From Pleurodeles waltl (Eukaryota; Chordata; Amphibia; Caudata; Salamandridae), in NCBI RefSeq assembly GCF_031143425.1, contig NC_090437.1:1173820863-1173884862 (forward strand): DNA of 64,000 bases, read 5' to 3'. The notes under the pieces are model-generated. The model was not told the DNA's origin. It made no database searches and saw only the letters and a list, made by a program, of their open reading frames with translations. Of the stretch, positions 44,359 to 57,604 are shown in pieces. The translations under genes were made by a program, and so were the position numbers. Positions within the stretch are counted from its first letter, which is position 1, and each line of letters starts with the position of its first letter.

Positions 44359-47300
44359 CAAATGTTTTTAAGGGTGTTGAAAAGTGCCATTACAATGGGA
44401 TGTCATAGTGTTTGGTTTGTAACTTTAGTTGTGTAGGGTTGCACTATTCAAAATGCATATTTCAAATTAATGTCTTGCAGGAGGACATTGCCTTTTCACC
44501 CAGGGAGAAGTTGACAGCTTCAGGATTCTGGTGCGGAAAATAAGTGTCATGAGTACATGGTTGTAGCTCTGTGACGCCTGGGTGTGATCCATGATAGTTG
44601 TAACAGTGTGATGTGCATGGCAATGTATTCATCGCCTTGCAAGCAATGATATTAAGTGTGCCAACACAACAGCATGTGTCCACAGATTCATTTTGATTTG
44701 ACAAAGAAACATGTTGATGTGAATGTGGATAAATATTCTTGCAGATCCGAAAATGCATTCTTGTTTCTGTACCTGTGTGTAGGGCCGACTTTAGCGCTGG
44801 TGGCACCTGGTGCGACAATCATTTTTGGCACCTCTTACCCCCATGACCACCTCCTCGGATTTCCTCACTACATTTCATTTGTTGTAAAGTGCTTGTAAAG
44901 GCTCACTTTACCAATCCACTCAGCTGTCCGCATAAAATATAGTTCTGTTCTTTGCAGTAGGCATACTAACCCTCTGCGCTACTTTATGGTGAGTCAAAGC
45001 TGCCAATTGGACAAAACTCCATATCTCTCTCTAGCAGGAACATTAATCACAAGTTATCTTAACATTTTAATTGTTTCCTGAAGGCTGAACGCACAAGGAA
45101 CTTTTCAGCAGGTGCTTTTAAATTCGATTTTTTTTTTAAGTTATTGCTAAACACAGCGCCCCGTGAGGTCAGCGCCCCCCTATCCATGTCAGTACCCGGT
45201 GTGGCCGCACCGGTCACATTGCCCTAAAGCTGGTACTGCCTGTGTGTCAGGCCTAAACCCAAATTGAATATACATTGATGACAGTGTCGCCAGGATAGGA
45301 ATCACATTGCAATTATTGTACAACTGATAAATGCTGAGGATGTGGCAATTACATCCCAAAGTTTTTTAGGATCAGGAAATCACCTGAAAAAGTACAATTG
45401 ACATGTCAACATGTGTTTCCATGCGAGTATTTTGGATGAAGTCTGGATATTTCATCATTATGAACACTTACCTGAGGTACGGCTGTTGTACTCCTGCCTC
45501 AGGGGTGACCGAGCCTCCCTCAGAGGTGCCAGTGTCATACCTACGTAAAATGGAGTGACGGAGGACCAATAACAGAGATGTAAGGCAGCTGCTCTATCAA
45601 CCAAAGGTGTTGTTCTGATCATTAGCTTTCAGCCTATCTGGTTGACACTGTGAGGATAGGTGTCCACATGGCAGGGATCTTGTTCTGTGGCTTAGCAGGT
45701 GTAAAGTGTATGTAAGCCTGCATAGCTTAGCCATATGTGTATCGGTATAGCGCAGTGTGCCAATCTCATTGTAGTAAAACCTATGCAGCTCCAGTAGTCC
45801 CCACTGCATAGATACGTTATCATTGGCATGAGTGTGGTCAGGGACTAGCGCACTAAAATTACCATGGATTGGCATACCAATGGCAGCCTCCTACCCATTA
45901 TCTCCCCCATGTGGTATTTTTTTTAAGCATTCACACAGTGTGAGGTGGCAAGCTAACTTGATTCACTGTGTAAAAGTGAAAATGCAGGAGCGCACAGTGA
46001 TACCATTATACAGAGCATTACTGTCCTTTCCTACTTGTGGGGGTACTTTTGCCTGCCTTCCACATGCACAGGCACCCTTGCATCATGGTGCAAGGGGCTC
46101 TGCATTGCAAGCAACATAGTTCTTGGTCAAGTGCGTACACCTGCCTGCATACAAACTTCTGAGAAGCTTTAGTATTTTCTTTGTGTGCTGCTGAATGCTG
46201 CACAGGGAGAATACATGAAAAAAAATGTAAAAATCTAAACTTCTTCCTGGTTTTGGTACACGGGTGCACTTGATGCATTGTCACACTTCCAGGACCATCA
46301 CTTATGCCAAATCTGTGAAGTCTTCAAAATTAAAGTGATTAGTCACTGAGACACCACCCTCCATCTATAGACTGACTACCTGCCTCAGAGTAAGGCAAGT
46401 GAGCAATGTGTGCTGCCTTGCATAACTTATGGAATGCAAAGTCGCAAAAGCTCAACTTGCTTAACTTTACAAATCTCACATAGATTTTGACAAGACCTTG
46501 ACCACCTTGCATGATGCTAGATCAACACCAAAAGTGACCATATCTGGACCATGGATAGATTTTGGCATTGACGCATCTGAATGAGAGTGGATCACTGGTA
46601 TTAGTAAAATGCATGTTTTTATATTCTGAATAAATAAATATATTGTACACCTACACTGACCTTACTTTTGTCAGTTTGACATATTGTATTAGGAGATGTC
46701 ATTGTATTGAAGGAACATTGTACTTATATCTAGCCCAAGGTGTGCAAGGGGTCTCCATTGTTGTGTGGATTGTAATTGTACAGGAAGTGACACCTGCCAG
46801 GACAAAAATATGTTTTTACCATATGTCTACCGCCTCTCTTCCCCCCCTTTCCCCGGGGGAGGTGTAACATTAATACAGGTTCACTCGTCTTCCACCTGCC
46901 ACACTTAAACATGCAAATTATTTTATGTGGATGCACTCACACCCAACACGTTAGGCCTCTCTGAGGCAAAGTAACGTAAGTGTGCTACTTTGGCCTGTGT
47001 TGTATTTCTCAACACCTGTCAGTGTACACAGGGAGAGGCACGGTGCTCTTGCATTTCTTGGTTACTGCCAATCGCTGTATTGGGTTGCCCTTGTGAAACC
47101 TTCTGTGGCACAAGCATAATAAAAATCCATGAGAAATATGGGCATCAGTAGCTGGCTAGTATTGTTACAACCACACAGAGTTATACATTGTTGCTTACCT
47201 TTTCTGTGAGCAGTGATTTTTATCACATTTGCTAATGATGTAGACTTCTTTACTTTGCAACATTTATGTAGATCATTGTAACAGTGTTTAGGCCTCACAT

Positions 47301-47957
47301 GCCTCACACATCCCATGATTAGGAGGTAACTTTGTGTGTACATTGCAAGAAACTTCTTACTGTGTGTCTATCAAGAAAATGCATCTGGTTGAGACACGCT
47401 GGCATAACATTGATAAGGTACTCATTACTCTTCATAACATTGCAATGGATGTAATTAGTGTAGGTGTGTATACAAAGTTAGTCTGTGCATTTAAGTTGAG
47501 CCCACTCTTCAGATTTAAAAAAGTGACGTTGGGTGCTATAGTTACATTATTGTTTTAGAGTTTTGAGGAACAACGATACCAGCCTCATAATGCTTTCTGA
47601 AAATAATATTTATTTTCTTCTAGAGGTTCCTATCCTCACATTACGACGTGAGTAGGTTTATTTTTATACAATTTTAGAAACATAAATGTCAAATCATTAG
47701 GTATAGTGTGTAAAAATACAATAGATTACACATGTTACAACACATTTATGTATGTAGTAAGATCAAGATCAGTGAGGATCAAAACAATTGCCATTATCAA
47801 GTGCTGCATAGTATTTAGGGCCACAAGGGTACAAGATAAATTACTGCACAAACAAAGAGTACTGTCCTGAGTTCCAAAGAGGGTCGCATGATGTCCTACA
47901 CAGGACAGATAGGAAAACTGGCCAGTGGGCATTCACAAATGTTTATCAGAATGCTCT
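44359..47957. other. Non-coding interior of the second Harbinger
   Basis: AT-rich sequence with no recognisable gene. Around 44770-45250 and 45470-45600 are stretches with short open frames only. One tRNA A-box-like word near 45595 on the minus strand is discussed under rejected items. Confidence 0.35.
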
Positions 47958-50550
47958 TCAATGGAAACTGGGGAACGCTGCTTCTTCCTCCTCTGATGCA
48001 TGCTCTGTCTCCCCTGGAAGTTGTAGTGTTTGAATGGGAGGCAGCTGAGAGTTGTTAATAGCCTCAGACACACACTCATCAGAGGCAGAAGATGTAAAAC
48101 CTGTGTTCCCAACAATACTTGCAAGTGCCAGTAAGGCAGCATGGTAGTACCTGGCAAGGGTTTGGTGGTTAGCCAACAAAGCAACAATGTTGCTATTGAG
48201 GGCACTTGTTAATGTTAAGGAGTCAATCTTGTCCCCCGGGGCCTGGATGGAAGTACTGATGGCTCCCAGCTGCTGGACGACTTCACTGGTGTCAGATGTA
48301 GACAAGCTGATGTTTTTCTGCATCATGACTCCAGCGATGTTAGCTAGGGACTCATCAATCCCATGGAGGTTGATAACCTTAGTCAACCCCTTATTAGGGC
48401 TAAGACACCTATGGACTCCTTCAAGAGTGCTCACTGTGGTCTCCATCCCCAACCAGACTACCTCAGGCATTTGCTGCTGGCCTCCTAACACTCATTGTTG
48501 GAAAGTAACTTGGGGTACTCGGAGTCCTCAGCTGTTAGAACACATCGACTTCCCTTGGCAGTGCTGGAAAAGAGGTTTCAGTACTGTCCAGGAGCTGTTG
48601 AAAGGTGTCTTCATCAATGGGGGAGCAGGATGGTGTCCTCAACAGGTTGGACATCATAGACAGGCTGATCTACAGAAGATGCTGTTTGACCATCTGTAAA
48701 AAAAAATAGAAAATTGTCAGTAAGTTGATATGATTATATTAGACATGAGTGTTTTTTGTTAACATTCAAACAATATTTTTGTTCAGTTTCAGATACAAAG
48801 GGATATGTGTAACATATACCTCTTGCAAGCATCAGTCAGAATAAAGGACTCTACAACATTTGCTTACACCTATGACACCCAGGTCATACATTAACTCATA
48901 CATTAACTCTTAGGAGTTGCTTATTCTCAACCTGCCAAAATAGTACTGATGCAATTCTGCAACATAAACTCACCCTGGTTGCCCACAAAACTAGGCCCAA
49001 AGCCATTACCCTCCAACCACACTAGAATCCTGCCCATCATCCTGGACTACAGACTCACTATGAAACTTTAAATTGTCACTGACACTTCCATCTGCTTCCA
49101 TACATTTTGCATGCTCCGACATTTCTTCATATGGTTCCTCCTGACACCTGTGAGACCAACACAGGTGTCTCGTCATATGTTAACTGTACTACAAGAATGC
49201 ACTGTAATAGAGCATCTCTGCACACCTGCTCCACAAGAGGCAAACTGTCCAAAACAGCACTTGCAAACTATTTCTCAACCTACCTTGTAGAACACACATC
49301 ACTACAGGACAGTACAATGGGTGCCCATTCAGACGCACTGCCAGTTGAAGATGCTCACCTGCACCTACAAAGCACTGCACTTCCAGGAACCCACTTACAT
49401 CACACACCAACTAGACTTCCACGCTTTGCATCACTTCCACTCCTACTCCCCCAAATATCCATATAAGCAAGACAGGAGGTAGGGTGTTCTCTTACACGCC
49501 AGGTTACACCTTGTGTAAAGTCACCCGCTACATCAGGACATCTGCGTCAAATATAGATTTATGATAGTAACTCAACAACTGCCTCTTCAAGTGATCCTAC
49601 TTGCAGAGCATGCACCTACTCAGAACCTGGATACCCTCTCTGGTTACATGATGACCTGCTACATCCTCACAATACATGATTTTCATTTACATTACACGTT
49701 TACCCGCTTAACCCCAACAGAGGCACACTTGGATTATGGTGCAAAGGGACCTTTATTGGCACTGGCAATATCTGACAGGTTTGCAAGACCAACGCATGAT
49801 GTGCTGCTCCAGTCCAGATGTTTTGACTTTTTATTCTGGGAGTTATAGCCCTGCTCTAGAATGTTAAATATTACACTACAGGTAAAAGTAATCAAAAGTC
49901 AGACTGAGATAGCACATCACCCATGGCCCGGGGGAATTTGGCAGGGCTGGACAGGGTTGGAAAAATTGTTACTGCCCAAGGAAAGGAATGTTATGTGATG
50001 GATGTGTTAACATGTGGGGCATTCCTGCCCTTTCTCTTTCACACAGCGCAGCACAGCAAAGTGTCTTGCTGCGTTGCACTGTATGACGTTTGAACAATAT
50101 GGTCCGTTGTTTCCACGCACCCTGCGGGTTCTTGCTGGTCCTCCAGTTCATCACTGTCCGGACCTTCCACTCCAGCTACCAACTCTGTTGGAATGAGAGA
50201 TGCCACTTGCTCCTCCAATGGGTCCAACTCCTGCTGTATATCAGGTGCCCCTCTGGTCCTCATGGCTGCCTTAAGGTTCCTGGCCAGATTTTCTTATGGC
50301 CTACGTTTGAAGTCATGCCCCCTCTTCTTGCACTCAGCGACTGCCTTCTGTGTTTGTGCAAAACACTTTATCTTATCTGTTAGGTTTTCCATATTGCAAC
50401 CTTCCCTGATAATTGCAATTTTGAGGCGCCAAATAAAAGGTGTTCGTTTTTGGTCACCTCAATGATTAATATCTAGTTCTCCTCCTCACTGAAGTTAGGC
50501 TTCCTTTTCTTTTCCCCAGAGCTGATGTGAAGTCTTTGGGCTGAGGTTAC
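47958..50550 (-). pseudogene. Myb/SANT-like DNA-binding protein of the second Harbinger, broken
   Basis: On the minus strand, EKKRKPNFSEEEN (ending at a TAG, 50473-50475), then LIIEVTKNEHLLFGASKL and, one frame over, AECKKRGHDFKRRP with a further stop, form a Myb/SANT-like domain at about 50500-50290. The frame then reads NLARNLKAAMRTRGAPDIQQ and an acidic tail to about 50050. A separate open piece at 47958-48491 (QQLGAISTSIQAPGDKIDS, ALLANHQTLARYYHAALLAL) looks like the C-terminal helical domain, perhaps a second exon beyond a long gap. Two stops and at least one frameshift are visible. The domain is clearly different in sequence from both Myb genes of the first Harbinger. Confidence 0.55.
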
Positions 50551-50921
50551 TACCCTCCTGGCTCCCTCCGTGAGGCTCCTTCCTTTCTTTATCAATCCTG
50601 ATGAATATTTTTTGTAGATTGCACTTCTTTTTAGAGTGCACCCGCTTAGCTGAGCACTCATATGTGACGCAATGCTGATTTGGGGCACGTATAGGTGCTT
50701 TGCAACACGCAAATAAATCAACTTTGCCTCACGTAGAATGGCCATTGTCGCCATCAATGCGTGGAAATTTGTGATGAATCTCCGGTCCTTAAGCCGTGGT
50801 ACGCCGTCATATAAATACTGTGCGTCCATTGTAAGTGGAAATGCTGCATCAGGGCGCAAATATTTCTGACACAACATTGCCTTGCGCAGCGCGGTGTCAT
50901 TATTGATAAATGTGCCCCTAA

Positions 50922-52640
50922 ACGTTAGTTTGTTTTTCAATAAAACAGAAGCGGGAGGCAGTTTATTCGTGAAAGTTCACAGCTGTTCCAGCTCTGACTT
51001 TTTTTATCTGGATGAGGTAGAACACGCCAATTAATTAGCTTCAAAACACGGAAAAACTCTTCAGAGTGGAACATTTTTCCACAAGCGGCTGCATGTTGTT
51101 TACTTAAACAGCAAGTTAAACCCAACGTGCCAATGGTTTCTTGCCAGAGATTCTAAAACACGCTGACGGGCCTGGCAAATTATTTCTTTGTTTTTGCAGT
51201 TAACGTGATAGTTTTTAATCTGGGTGCACTTTAACAACAAAGCGGGTGTTTTTTTAACTAACCTTATCCGTTAATGGTCAACACAATGTTAGTCTGCAGC
51301 TTGCAACTGAGGTATTCAGTCAACAGGAAAGGTAAAAAGTTCACACAGGAAGAGACCCATCTGAAGTCAGTTCCGAACAGGGCAGAGGACTTCAGGCTGA
51401 TTTTTTGCTCGCCAGAGAGAGCAGACTCGACGAGCAGTAAGGTAAGAAAAATATCAGCTCTAAGCGGTGGTTTCTGCAGTATCTGACATTATGCATTACA
51501 TAACATCGATGTCAGCTTATTGTTGTATCCGGATCTTCAGTTTAATGATGATCCTGGAATGTTCTAGAGAAAAATGATCGTTGTACATCTGTGAAAAAAC
51601 ATATTGTTAGAGAATCGTATTGAAATGGCTCTTTAAAGTTATTTTATATGTTTTAAGTGTTATTGATTGTAACGCAAAGTGACCTTGCTGAAAAGTTTAA
51701 TGACCCACTTAATTACTTTTTATATAATGTTGTTTGAGACGGCGGTTTCATTAGTTTGTTCATTCGGCTGCTGAATCGTGGTTATTTACAACACCCAGGG
51801 CCTGTTGTTCTCAGGATATGTGGAAGGGTAATGGGGTGTTTTTTACATCATTGACCACGAGAACTTGACTCGAAGAAGTCTTGGGCCCTAGTTCCGCGTT
51901 TGTTGGACTCCAGCTGCTTTTTATCACACCAGATAAACAAGGGTACCGGTATGTATGTGAAGGGCATTTCTATAGCCTGAACCCAGCCAGACAAGCATAA
52001 CGTCAAGGCGTAATACTAGAGGAAGCGGGGTTGTGAATGGATAATGCATTGTGATGTAATTGGAGCAGAGTTGGAGCAGCCCTGAAGGATATAGGGATGT
52101 TGTTCCAGATCCTTCATTTGAGCCGGTGTTTGCAGGTGGAACCCACTCATTTTTGGTGCCCTGGGTTTGTGTTTCCTCTTTATACTTTGTTCCAGAAAAA
52201 AAAGAGAGAAAAACACAAAAGGAGGAATAGAAAGATGGAAAAAGTGTGATAAAGGGGGAGCTCAAAGACGAAAAAGAACCCGTGCGCGAGATAAAGAGCT
52301 TTTAGAAATACACCTGAGAGAGGGTCTTTGTCTCCTCCCGCATGTTGGTTACCTTGAGTACAGCATTTTATGTGGCGGAAGAAGTGTGCTCCAATCGAGA
52401 AGTAGTGCTTGTCGTACTCCTGTACGCTGCTGAATGGAATTCTGCTAATAGTGTTGCTGAAGCGTCATGACGTGCTCACTGTGTGCATGAATTACAGCAT
52501 GGACTATGTTTTTATTGATCAGCTAATAGCAATAGCGAATAGAGCTTCCCAGTAAGCATCTTCCCTCATTCCAAATGGCTGTAGCATTCATCACAATGTT
52601 CCAAAGGCATCTGTACATGTTTCTTTCCTTCCCCAAATAC
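50922..52640. other. Old flanking sequence, no firm gene
   Basis: No repeat recognised. 51274-51486 has a 70-codon open frame with a possible GTAAGAAA donor near 51441, and 52167-52433 has an 88-codon basic frame. Neither shows a known domain. Confidence 0.35.
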
Positions 52641-52687
52641 ATGTGTGCTGTGCAGAATAAGCAGTTTATTCTTCCCTTCTATCCCAG

Positions 52688-52846
52688 TGCACCGACAGAC
52701 AGCTCAGTTGCTGAAGCTCCAGCAGCCTCAGGTCCATCCTGCCTCCCGCACCAACCCACTGTCTCAGTTCGCTCTCCCCTACTGCAGCAGCCCACACACA
52801 GCCAGCTCCTTCCAGCCATGGGAGACAGATTCAGAGAGTTATTAGG
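52688..52846 (+). CDS. Candidate internal exon, function unknown
   Basis: A strong pyrimidine-rich acceptor (TTCTTCCCTTCTATCCCAG, ending 52687) precedes 159 bp, a multiple of three, and a GTAACC donor-like site follows at 52847. Two of the three frames stay open to nearly the end. One reads TDSSVAEAPAASGPSCLPHQ and continues QQPTHSQLLPAMGDRFRELL; the other reads HRQTAQLLKLQQPQ. Composition is S/P/Q-rich, like regulatory proteins. The donor is weak and no neighbouring exon is recognised, so this could be chance. I do not know the gene. Confidence 0.25.
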
Positions 52847-52849
52847 GTA

Positions 52850-53700
52850 ACCTGGATCTCATGGCCCATTTTTGACTGTATATCAGGAACAATTACATGT
52901 AGCAGAATAATTGCAAGCAGTTATGTCTGTTGTAAAATAAGACCGTGCTGTTATTTCATCACCAAATCTCTGCTCCTTTCCTGTCTGCAGACACAGTGTG
53001 CAATTTACTCCTTACGCCCTCCGCACCCTGCCAGTTCTGCTCATCAGCAGCTGCTAAAGGTCTTTGTAAGTGGTGGGGTGTGATACTTCCCCCTGAATTC
53101 CAGTGAGAAAAACGAGGAAACAGACTTCTTGTGAGTGGCTTTGGGGAAAGTGGGGACTTTTGGGTCAAATTTGCTTTAACGCGATATACCCTGAAAGACC
53201 ATTAAAGATATATTCCAGTACTTTCATGGTGTGCAAGGGTTGCCTTGCCTTTCCTAGAAGTAGATCCCATTTTTTTTTTTCAAATGTCATAAATCAGAAA
53301 ATTACAGCATTTTTCATGCGTGAGCTCCTTGTGACAAGGATTACATACAATAATCCAGTGCCAGAATTTTGTGATAGATACTCCACCCATAGTCATGGGT
53401 ATCTCATGACAAGAATTACCTCAAATGTCAGTTCCAGCGTTTTGCTTTGGATGTACCCTGTATGCTAAGAATTACTTGCAAGGCCTGAAGTTTGTCCTGG
53501 TGTAACACCTCCCATCCATATGCTTTTAGTGCTCTTGTGCATAAGGCAAGAAAAATAACCTCCAGTATGCCAGACCAGTATCACATTTGCAAGCATAAGA
53601 CACATACACTCACACATAAAAATATTCTGACACAGACACTGATTCTTCCACATAGTTTCAAACACAATCTCACTATTTCTCTTGCAGTCTTTTGTACAAT
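52850..53700. other. No recognisable feature
   Basis: Mixed-composition sequence without repeats or genes that I can support. Confidence 0.35.
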
Positions 53701-53710
53701 TGAACTCGGT

Positions 53711-53800
53711 CTCACACATGCACACGTGCACGCACACACAAACACACTCTCTCCCTCCTCTTTCTCTCTCTCTCTCTTTCTCTCTCTCTCACACACACTT
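53711..53800. repeat. (CA)n/(TC)n compound microsatellite
   Basis: CACACA runs at 53711-53748 and 53790-53798 enclose a CTCTCT tract. Open frames across it are low complexity. Confidence 0.9.
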
Positions 53801-55220
53801 CCATTGGTCAAATCTGCTTGTATTATGCTACAAAACCCTAGCACTGCTGCTGCCCCTGCTATACCTGTCTTGCCTTTTAGTGAACCTTAGCAAAAACAAG
53901 TGATTGTGTTTGGTTTCACTTGTGGATCACACGTTACAGTATTGGAAATTAACTAATCCACTTTCTAAAATGTGATATCCCAGCATATGATATCAAGCAT
54001 ATGGAATGCTTGACTCCTTTGGCAACCATGGCTTTTTACTGGTAACACTTTGCATGTTGGGATTTTCCTGCCTAATTTACAGTGTAAAAAATGAGACCAT
54101 TACATGTCCCAGAATGAAGTAATGTGGTGAATGGAAAGTCAGGACTGGCTGAAAGCATCACACAAGACAATGGGCAACTATGCAAAAAGTTTAAAAATAA
54201 GTTTGTTTGGGATTGTCAGCCTCTATTTTTGGAAACAATCAGAGATAAATAATTGAAGTGGTGAAAAGTCAAACATTTGTATTTCATGTACACATTCAAC
54301 GGATAACAGCCAAACATTTAAACTCCTTTACAAAATTGGAGCTTGCTATAAACGTGACTGTTTACCACAATGACAGCTCTGAAGGTCTGTAGGGCCAATG
54401 TTATAGCACCAACCACAAACCTCACCCCTCCTTTTCTCACTGTGTGGCATCAGCAACTGAACGTGTCTTAATTGAGAAGACAAACAGAAAACCTCAATGC
54501 TGGTGTCCGTGTATGCATGCGCAACACAGGCTTTGGTGTGCTTTCACAAACCCCAGCCTCTCGGCCAAAATATTGTTGGGGCTTGAGCCCCAGTGTCCTA
54601 TGTCCTACAGAAGCTGGTGCCACAGCTTCAAACAGCTCTCCACTGTGGTATATGCCTCCACAGAGCACTACCACCACGCAGGCCAACGGGGTCCAAATGC
54701 TGATCTACGTCGTGGCTTCAGCAGGCGAGAAAATAGCAGGCCCCTATCCAGGCCAACAGGGCCCAGGTGTAGGATTAAAAAGTACCTCCGGAGCAAGTGC
54801 TGTTCCCCCCCCCCCTCCCCCTCCCCCCCCGGTAACACACCGCTGGCCCGAAGTCCCCACACAATTCCCTCACCAGCACACAGCTTCTGTCATCATTAGC
54901 CTGTTGTCTGTTGCCCCCTCTGCAGCCTTTCCCTGCATTATCCTCCTGTACCACATTATCATGTGCTCTCAGCTGATCCCCAGAGCCTCAGACCGATCCT
55001 CAATTGCACACCATCCCCTCAAAGCCCCAGCCCTGATCTCCCTCCTTGAACCGTCCCACAGCTTCAGTCCAGTCTCCCCTCTTGCACTGGCCCTGTAGTT
55101 GCAGATAGAGCAGACTAGGCATCTAGTACTATTGTAAGAGCAGGTATTCTGCGGGGGCCTTTGTACACACGTATATTCATGAGAGTTGGGTAATTTCGAT
55201 GTGTGCAGCATAAGAGGTGT
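53801..55220. other. Non-coding, one poly-C tract
   Basis: 54805-54830 is an interrupted C-run (C12-T-C5-T-C8). 54440-55098 has long overlapping frames without domains. It looks like old repeat DNA I cannot name. Confidence 0.35.
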
Positions 55221-55960
55221 GCTTGTGTAAGTGCTGGGTGATGGTGAATAGTGTGAGTGAGTGCAGTATGAGTGGCGTGAGTGTAGGGTGAAATGTGTGC
55301 CAATGTGAGTGCAGGGCTAGCAGAAACAGTGGAGGGGGAGAGGCGGGCCCATGAGAATCCTGGGCGACAGGAGTGAGAGGAGTGAACTCAGGGTGAGTGG
55401 TGTGAGCGGTGTAAATACAGAGTGAGGAGTCTGAGGGCCTGGTGACCACTGTGCCTGTCTGAGTGAAGGGTGAGCAGTGAGAGTGAAGGGTGAACTGTGG
55501 GGTAACTGGTGAATGCATGGTGATAGGAGTTAGTGGTGTGTCCCTGCCAGTTTTGTCAGACCATTGTGCTTGTGTTCAGGCATGGTAAGCTACGTGAGTG
55601 ATGGGTAAACACAGTGCCAGTGCGAGTTCAGGCTTAGCGCTGTGCCCGTTTGAGTGCAGGGTGAGAGGAGGGAGTGCATGGTGAGTGGTGTGAGTCCAGG
55701 GTGAGTAATGCGTCTGTTTGAGGGGTGTGAGTGCAAGGTTAGTTGTGTGCCTATGTGAGTGCAGGGCGAGAGATGTGCCTGTGTGAGAGTAGGGTGAGAG
55801 GAGTGAGTGCAGAGTGAGTGATGTGCCCATTTGAGTTTGGGTGCAGATGACAGTGCATAGTGGGAGGAGTGGATCCATGGTGAGTGATGTGTTTGTGAGT
55901 GAGTGCAGGGTGGGCTGGGAGAGTGACAGGTGAGTAGAGTGTCATTTGAGTGAAAGGTAA
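55221..55960 (+). repeat. Degenerate GTGAGTGCAGGGTGAG minisatellite
   Basis: A variable 20-30 bp motif, GTGAGTGCAGGGTGAG with GTGGTGTG or GATGTGCC links, recurs more than ten times. It makes long, meaningless frames on the minus strand rich in H, T and L. Confidence 0.8.
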
Positions 55961-57510
55961 GCCCTTTCGCCGCTGTGCGTCTGGTTTATGTTATTTATCA
56001 GGTGCAAACAAATGGATTTCTGGGAAATTTTTGCGCACCAAAATCTGCATGTTACATTAAATACCGTACACTTTTCTCCTGTTAAATTCCGGCAGCTTTG
56101 ACATGCCAAAACTTACAGAATGGTGAGATAGTTAATGCACTTGGTAATTACAGCATGCAGTAAATACAGCCCAACTCGGAATTTCCGAGCCCTGCATAAA
56201 CGGGTTAATACAGGGGTCTGAAAACACTGACCCACCTGTAATCAGAGCCCGTGGCAGGTACTTAGAATGCAGAGGTGAAAAAATCGAGTTGTTGAACACA
56301 GCCAGTCATTCTAGTATTTGTTGGTCCCAAATGTAGTTTTTCAAAAAATATATTTTTCATACTTACTGAAGAATAATGCAGTGTTTGTAAATTAAGTTTA
56401 ATATGTATATATAAATTGCAAACTTTAAAATATTTCAATTTTGTGAAGTTTTTTTCCTAACATTATCCATTTGTTTGGCTGTGATTTAACAACACATGTT
56501 TACGTTTGAAAAGTGTTGGTGCTTGATTGTTTACTGGACAAGTGTGTTTTTTAGCTTTCTGTTTTATTTTAATTCCTTTTCCTTTGAGAAGGTTTACCTT
56601 TTGATTTGGGCACGGTGAGGTCTTTTTTGATTGTAGAAAAATCATAGCCTGTTTAAATACCTCCTCCTTTGGGACTATTGTGATGTCTAAACAGTGATGC
56701 TGATGTGTCATCAAAGCAGGGAAGAACAATGTGATTTTGAAAGCCTAGTTGCTAATTAACCTGTTAGGAACGCTGTCATAACATAGAGAATTATCGATGG
56801 GTAGTGCTCAATATCAAGGTTGTTTTACAGACGTTATAGACAGTGCAAACTTCAAGTTGTCTCTGATGTCACTTTGAACTCTGAGATGGACAATAAACTC
56901 AAAATCGACATCTACCCTGTGTTCAAATTTATGTAGCGTGTGCCCCCCTCTTTTGGTCAATTTCACCCCCGCCCAACCTCCCCCAGCATGATGCGGAAAG
57001 TTATGTGTAGCCATGCACACCATAGCCTTTTTCACTCTCTCCACTTCTTTATGTTCATCTTCAGTCATTATATGTTTAAATAAAAATATACCTGGTTTGT
57101 TGCTACTCTTCCCACCCTCCTTGGTTTGCTCTCCCTTCTTCTAGTAATAGGCAAGAAAACTACGAATACCTGTGCCCTGGCCACCCTCCTCACCACAATC
57201 TACCCCATTCCAAAATATTTACAAATAAATATAAACAGATCTTTGTATCCTTTCACTCTACCCTACCTTCTTCTGTCATTTCTTACCCTTAGCAACTCAA
57301 GGACTGTGCTCGCTGCTCTCGAAAAGAAAGCAGAAAGTTGGTGTCCTGCTGGCAGTAAGTTCACTGGTATTGTTCTACCTCCTGCACCCCTGTGGCAACC
57401 TACCAGAGACCTGGAGAGATAGCAACGCATGATCTATTGTTCTGCCATATCTTTCTAGTGCCTTGAGAATGTGGCAGATCTGAGCCAACATCTCTACTGT
57501 TTAATGTACA
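55961..57510. other. No recognisable feature
   Basis: AT-rich with C-rich patches near 56940 and 57110. No gene or repeat can be supported. Confidence 0.35.
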
Positions 57511-57604
57511 GGTGCCAAATTCACAAAGGCATTCTGGATTATATGAAGTAGTACTACTGTTGTACTCTTTTGTGTCATCTTTCATTCCTTTGTAAATTTG
57601 GCCC
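57511..57604. mobile_element. Short MITE-like inverted repeat, ~93 bp
   Basis: GTGCCAAATTCACAAAGGCAT (57512-57532) pairs imperfectly with the complement of the CATTCCTTTGTAAATTTGGCCC end (57583-57604). AGTAGTACTACT lies in the middle. No coding sequence. Target duplication is unclear. Confidence 0.5.

Larger units (their letters stand above)
37561..50918. mobile_element. Decayed second Harbinger element, interrupted by a solo LTR
   Basis: A transposase C-terminus (37561-37803, +), a SANT-like fragment (about 40712-40966, +) and a Myb/SANT pseudogene (47958-50550, -) share one tract. The right end reads GATAAATGTGCCCC at 50905-50918 followed by TAA (50919-50921), like a Harbinger terminus with its 3-bp target. 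I could not find the left terminus. A solo LTR occupies 41740-44353. Grouping all parts into one element is inference; more than one old element may be present. Confidence 0.4.

Noticed and set aside
45570..45605. tRNA A-box-like word (GGTTGATAGAGCAGCTGC) on the minus strand
   Set aside because: No acceptor stem, anticodon arm or T-loop (GGTTCGA) can be formed around it.
50473..50940. 155-codon minus-strand frame taken as one protein
   Set aside because: Only its last dozen residues (KPNFSEEEN) belong to the Myb domain; the rest is the non-coding terminal region of the Harbinger.
54440..55100. Long frames of 151 and 208 codons
   Set aside because: They cross a poly-C tract, overlap each other in different frames and show no domain.
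55221..55945. H/T/L-rich minus-strand frames resembling repeat proteins
   Set aside because: They are translations of a degenerate GTGAGTGCAGGGTGAG minisatellite.
57295..57355. Possible exon with CCCTTAG acceptor and GCAGTAAGT donor
   Set aside because: The open block is only about 60 bp and its translation is not recognisable; splice-like words of this quality are common by chance.
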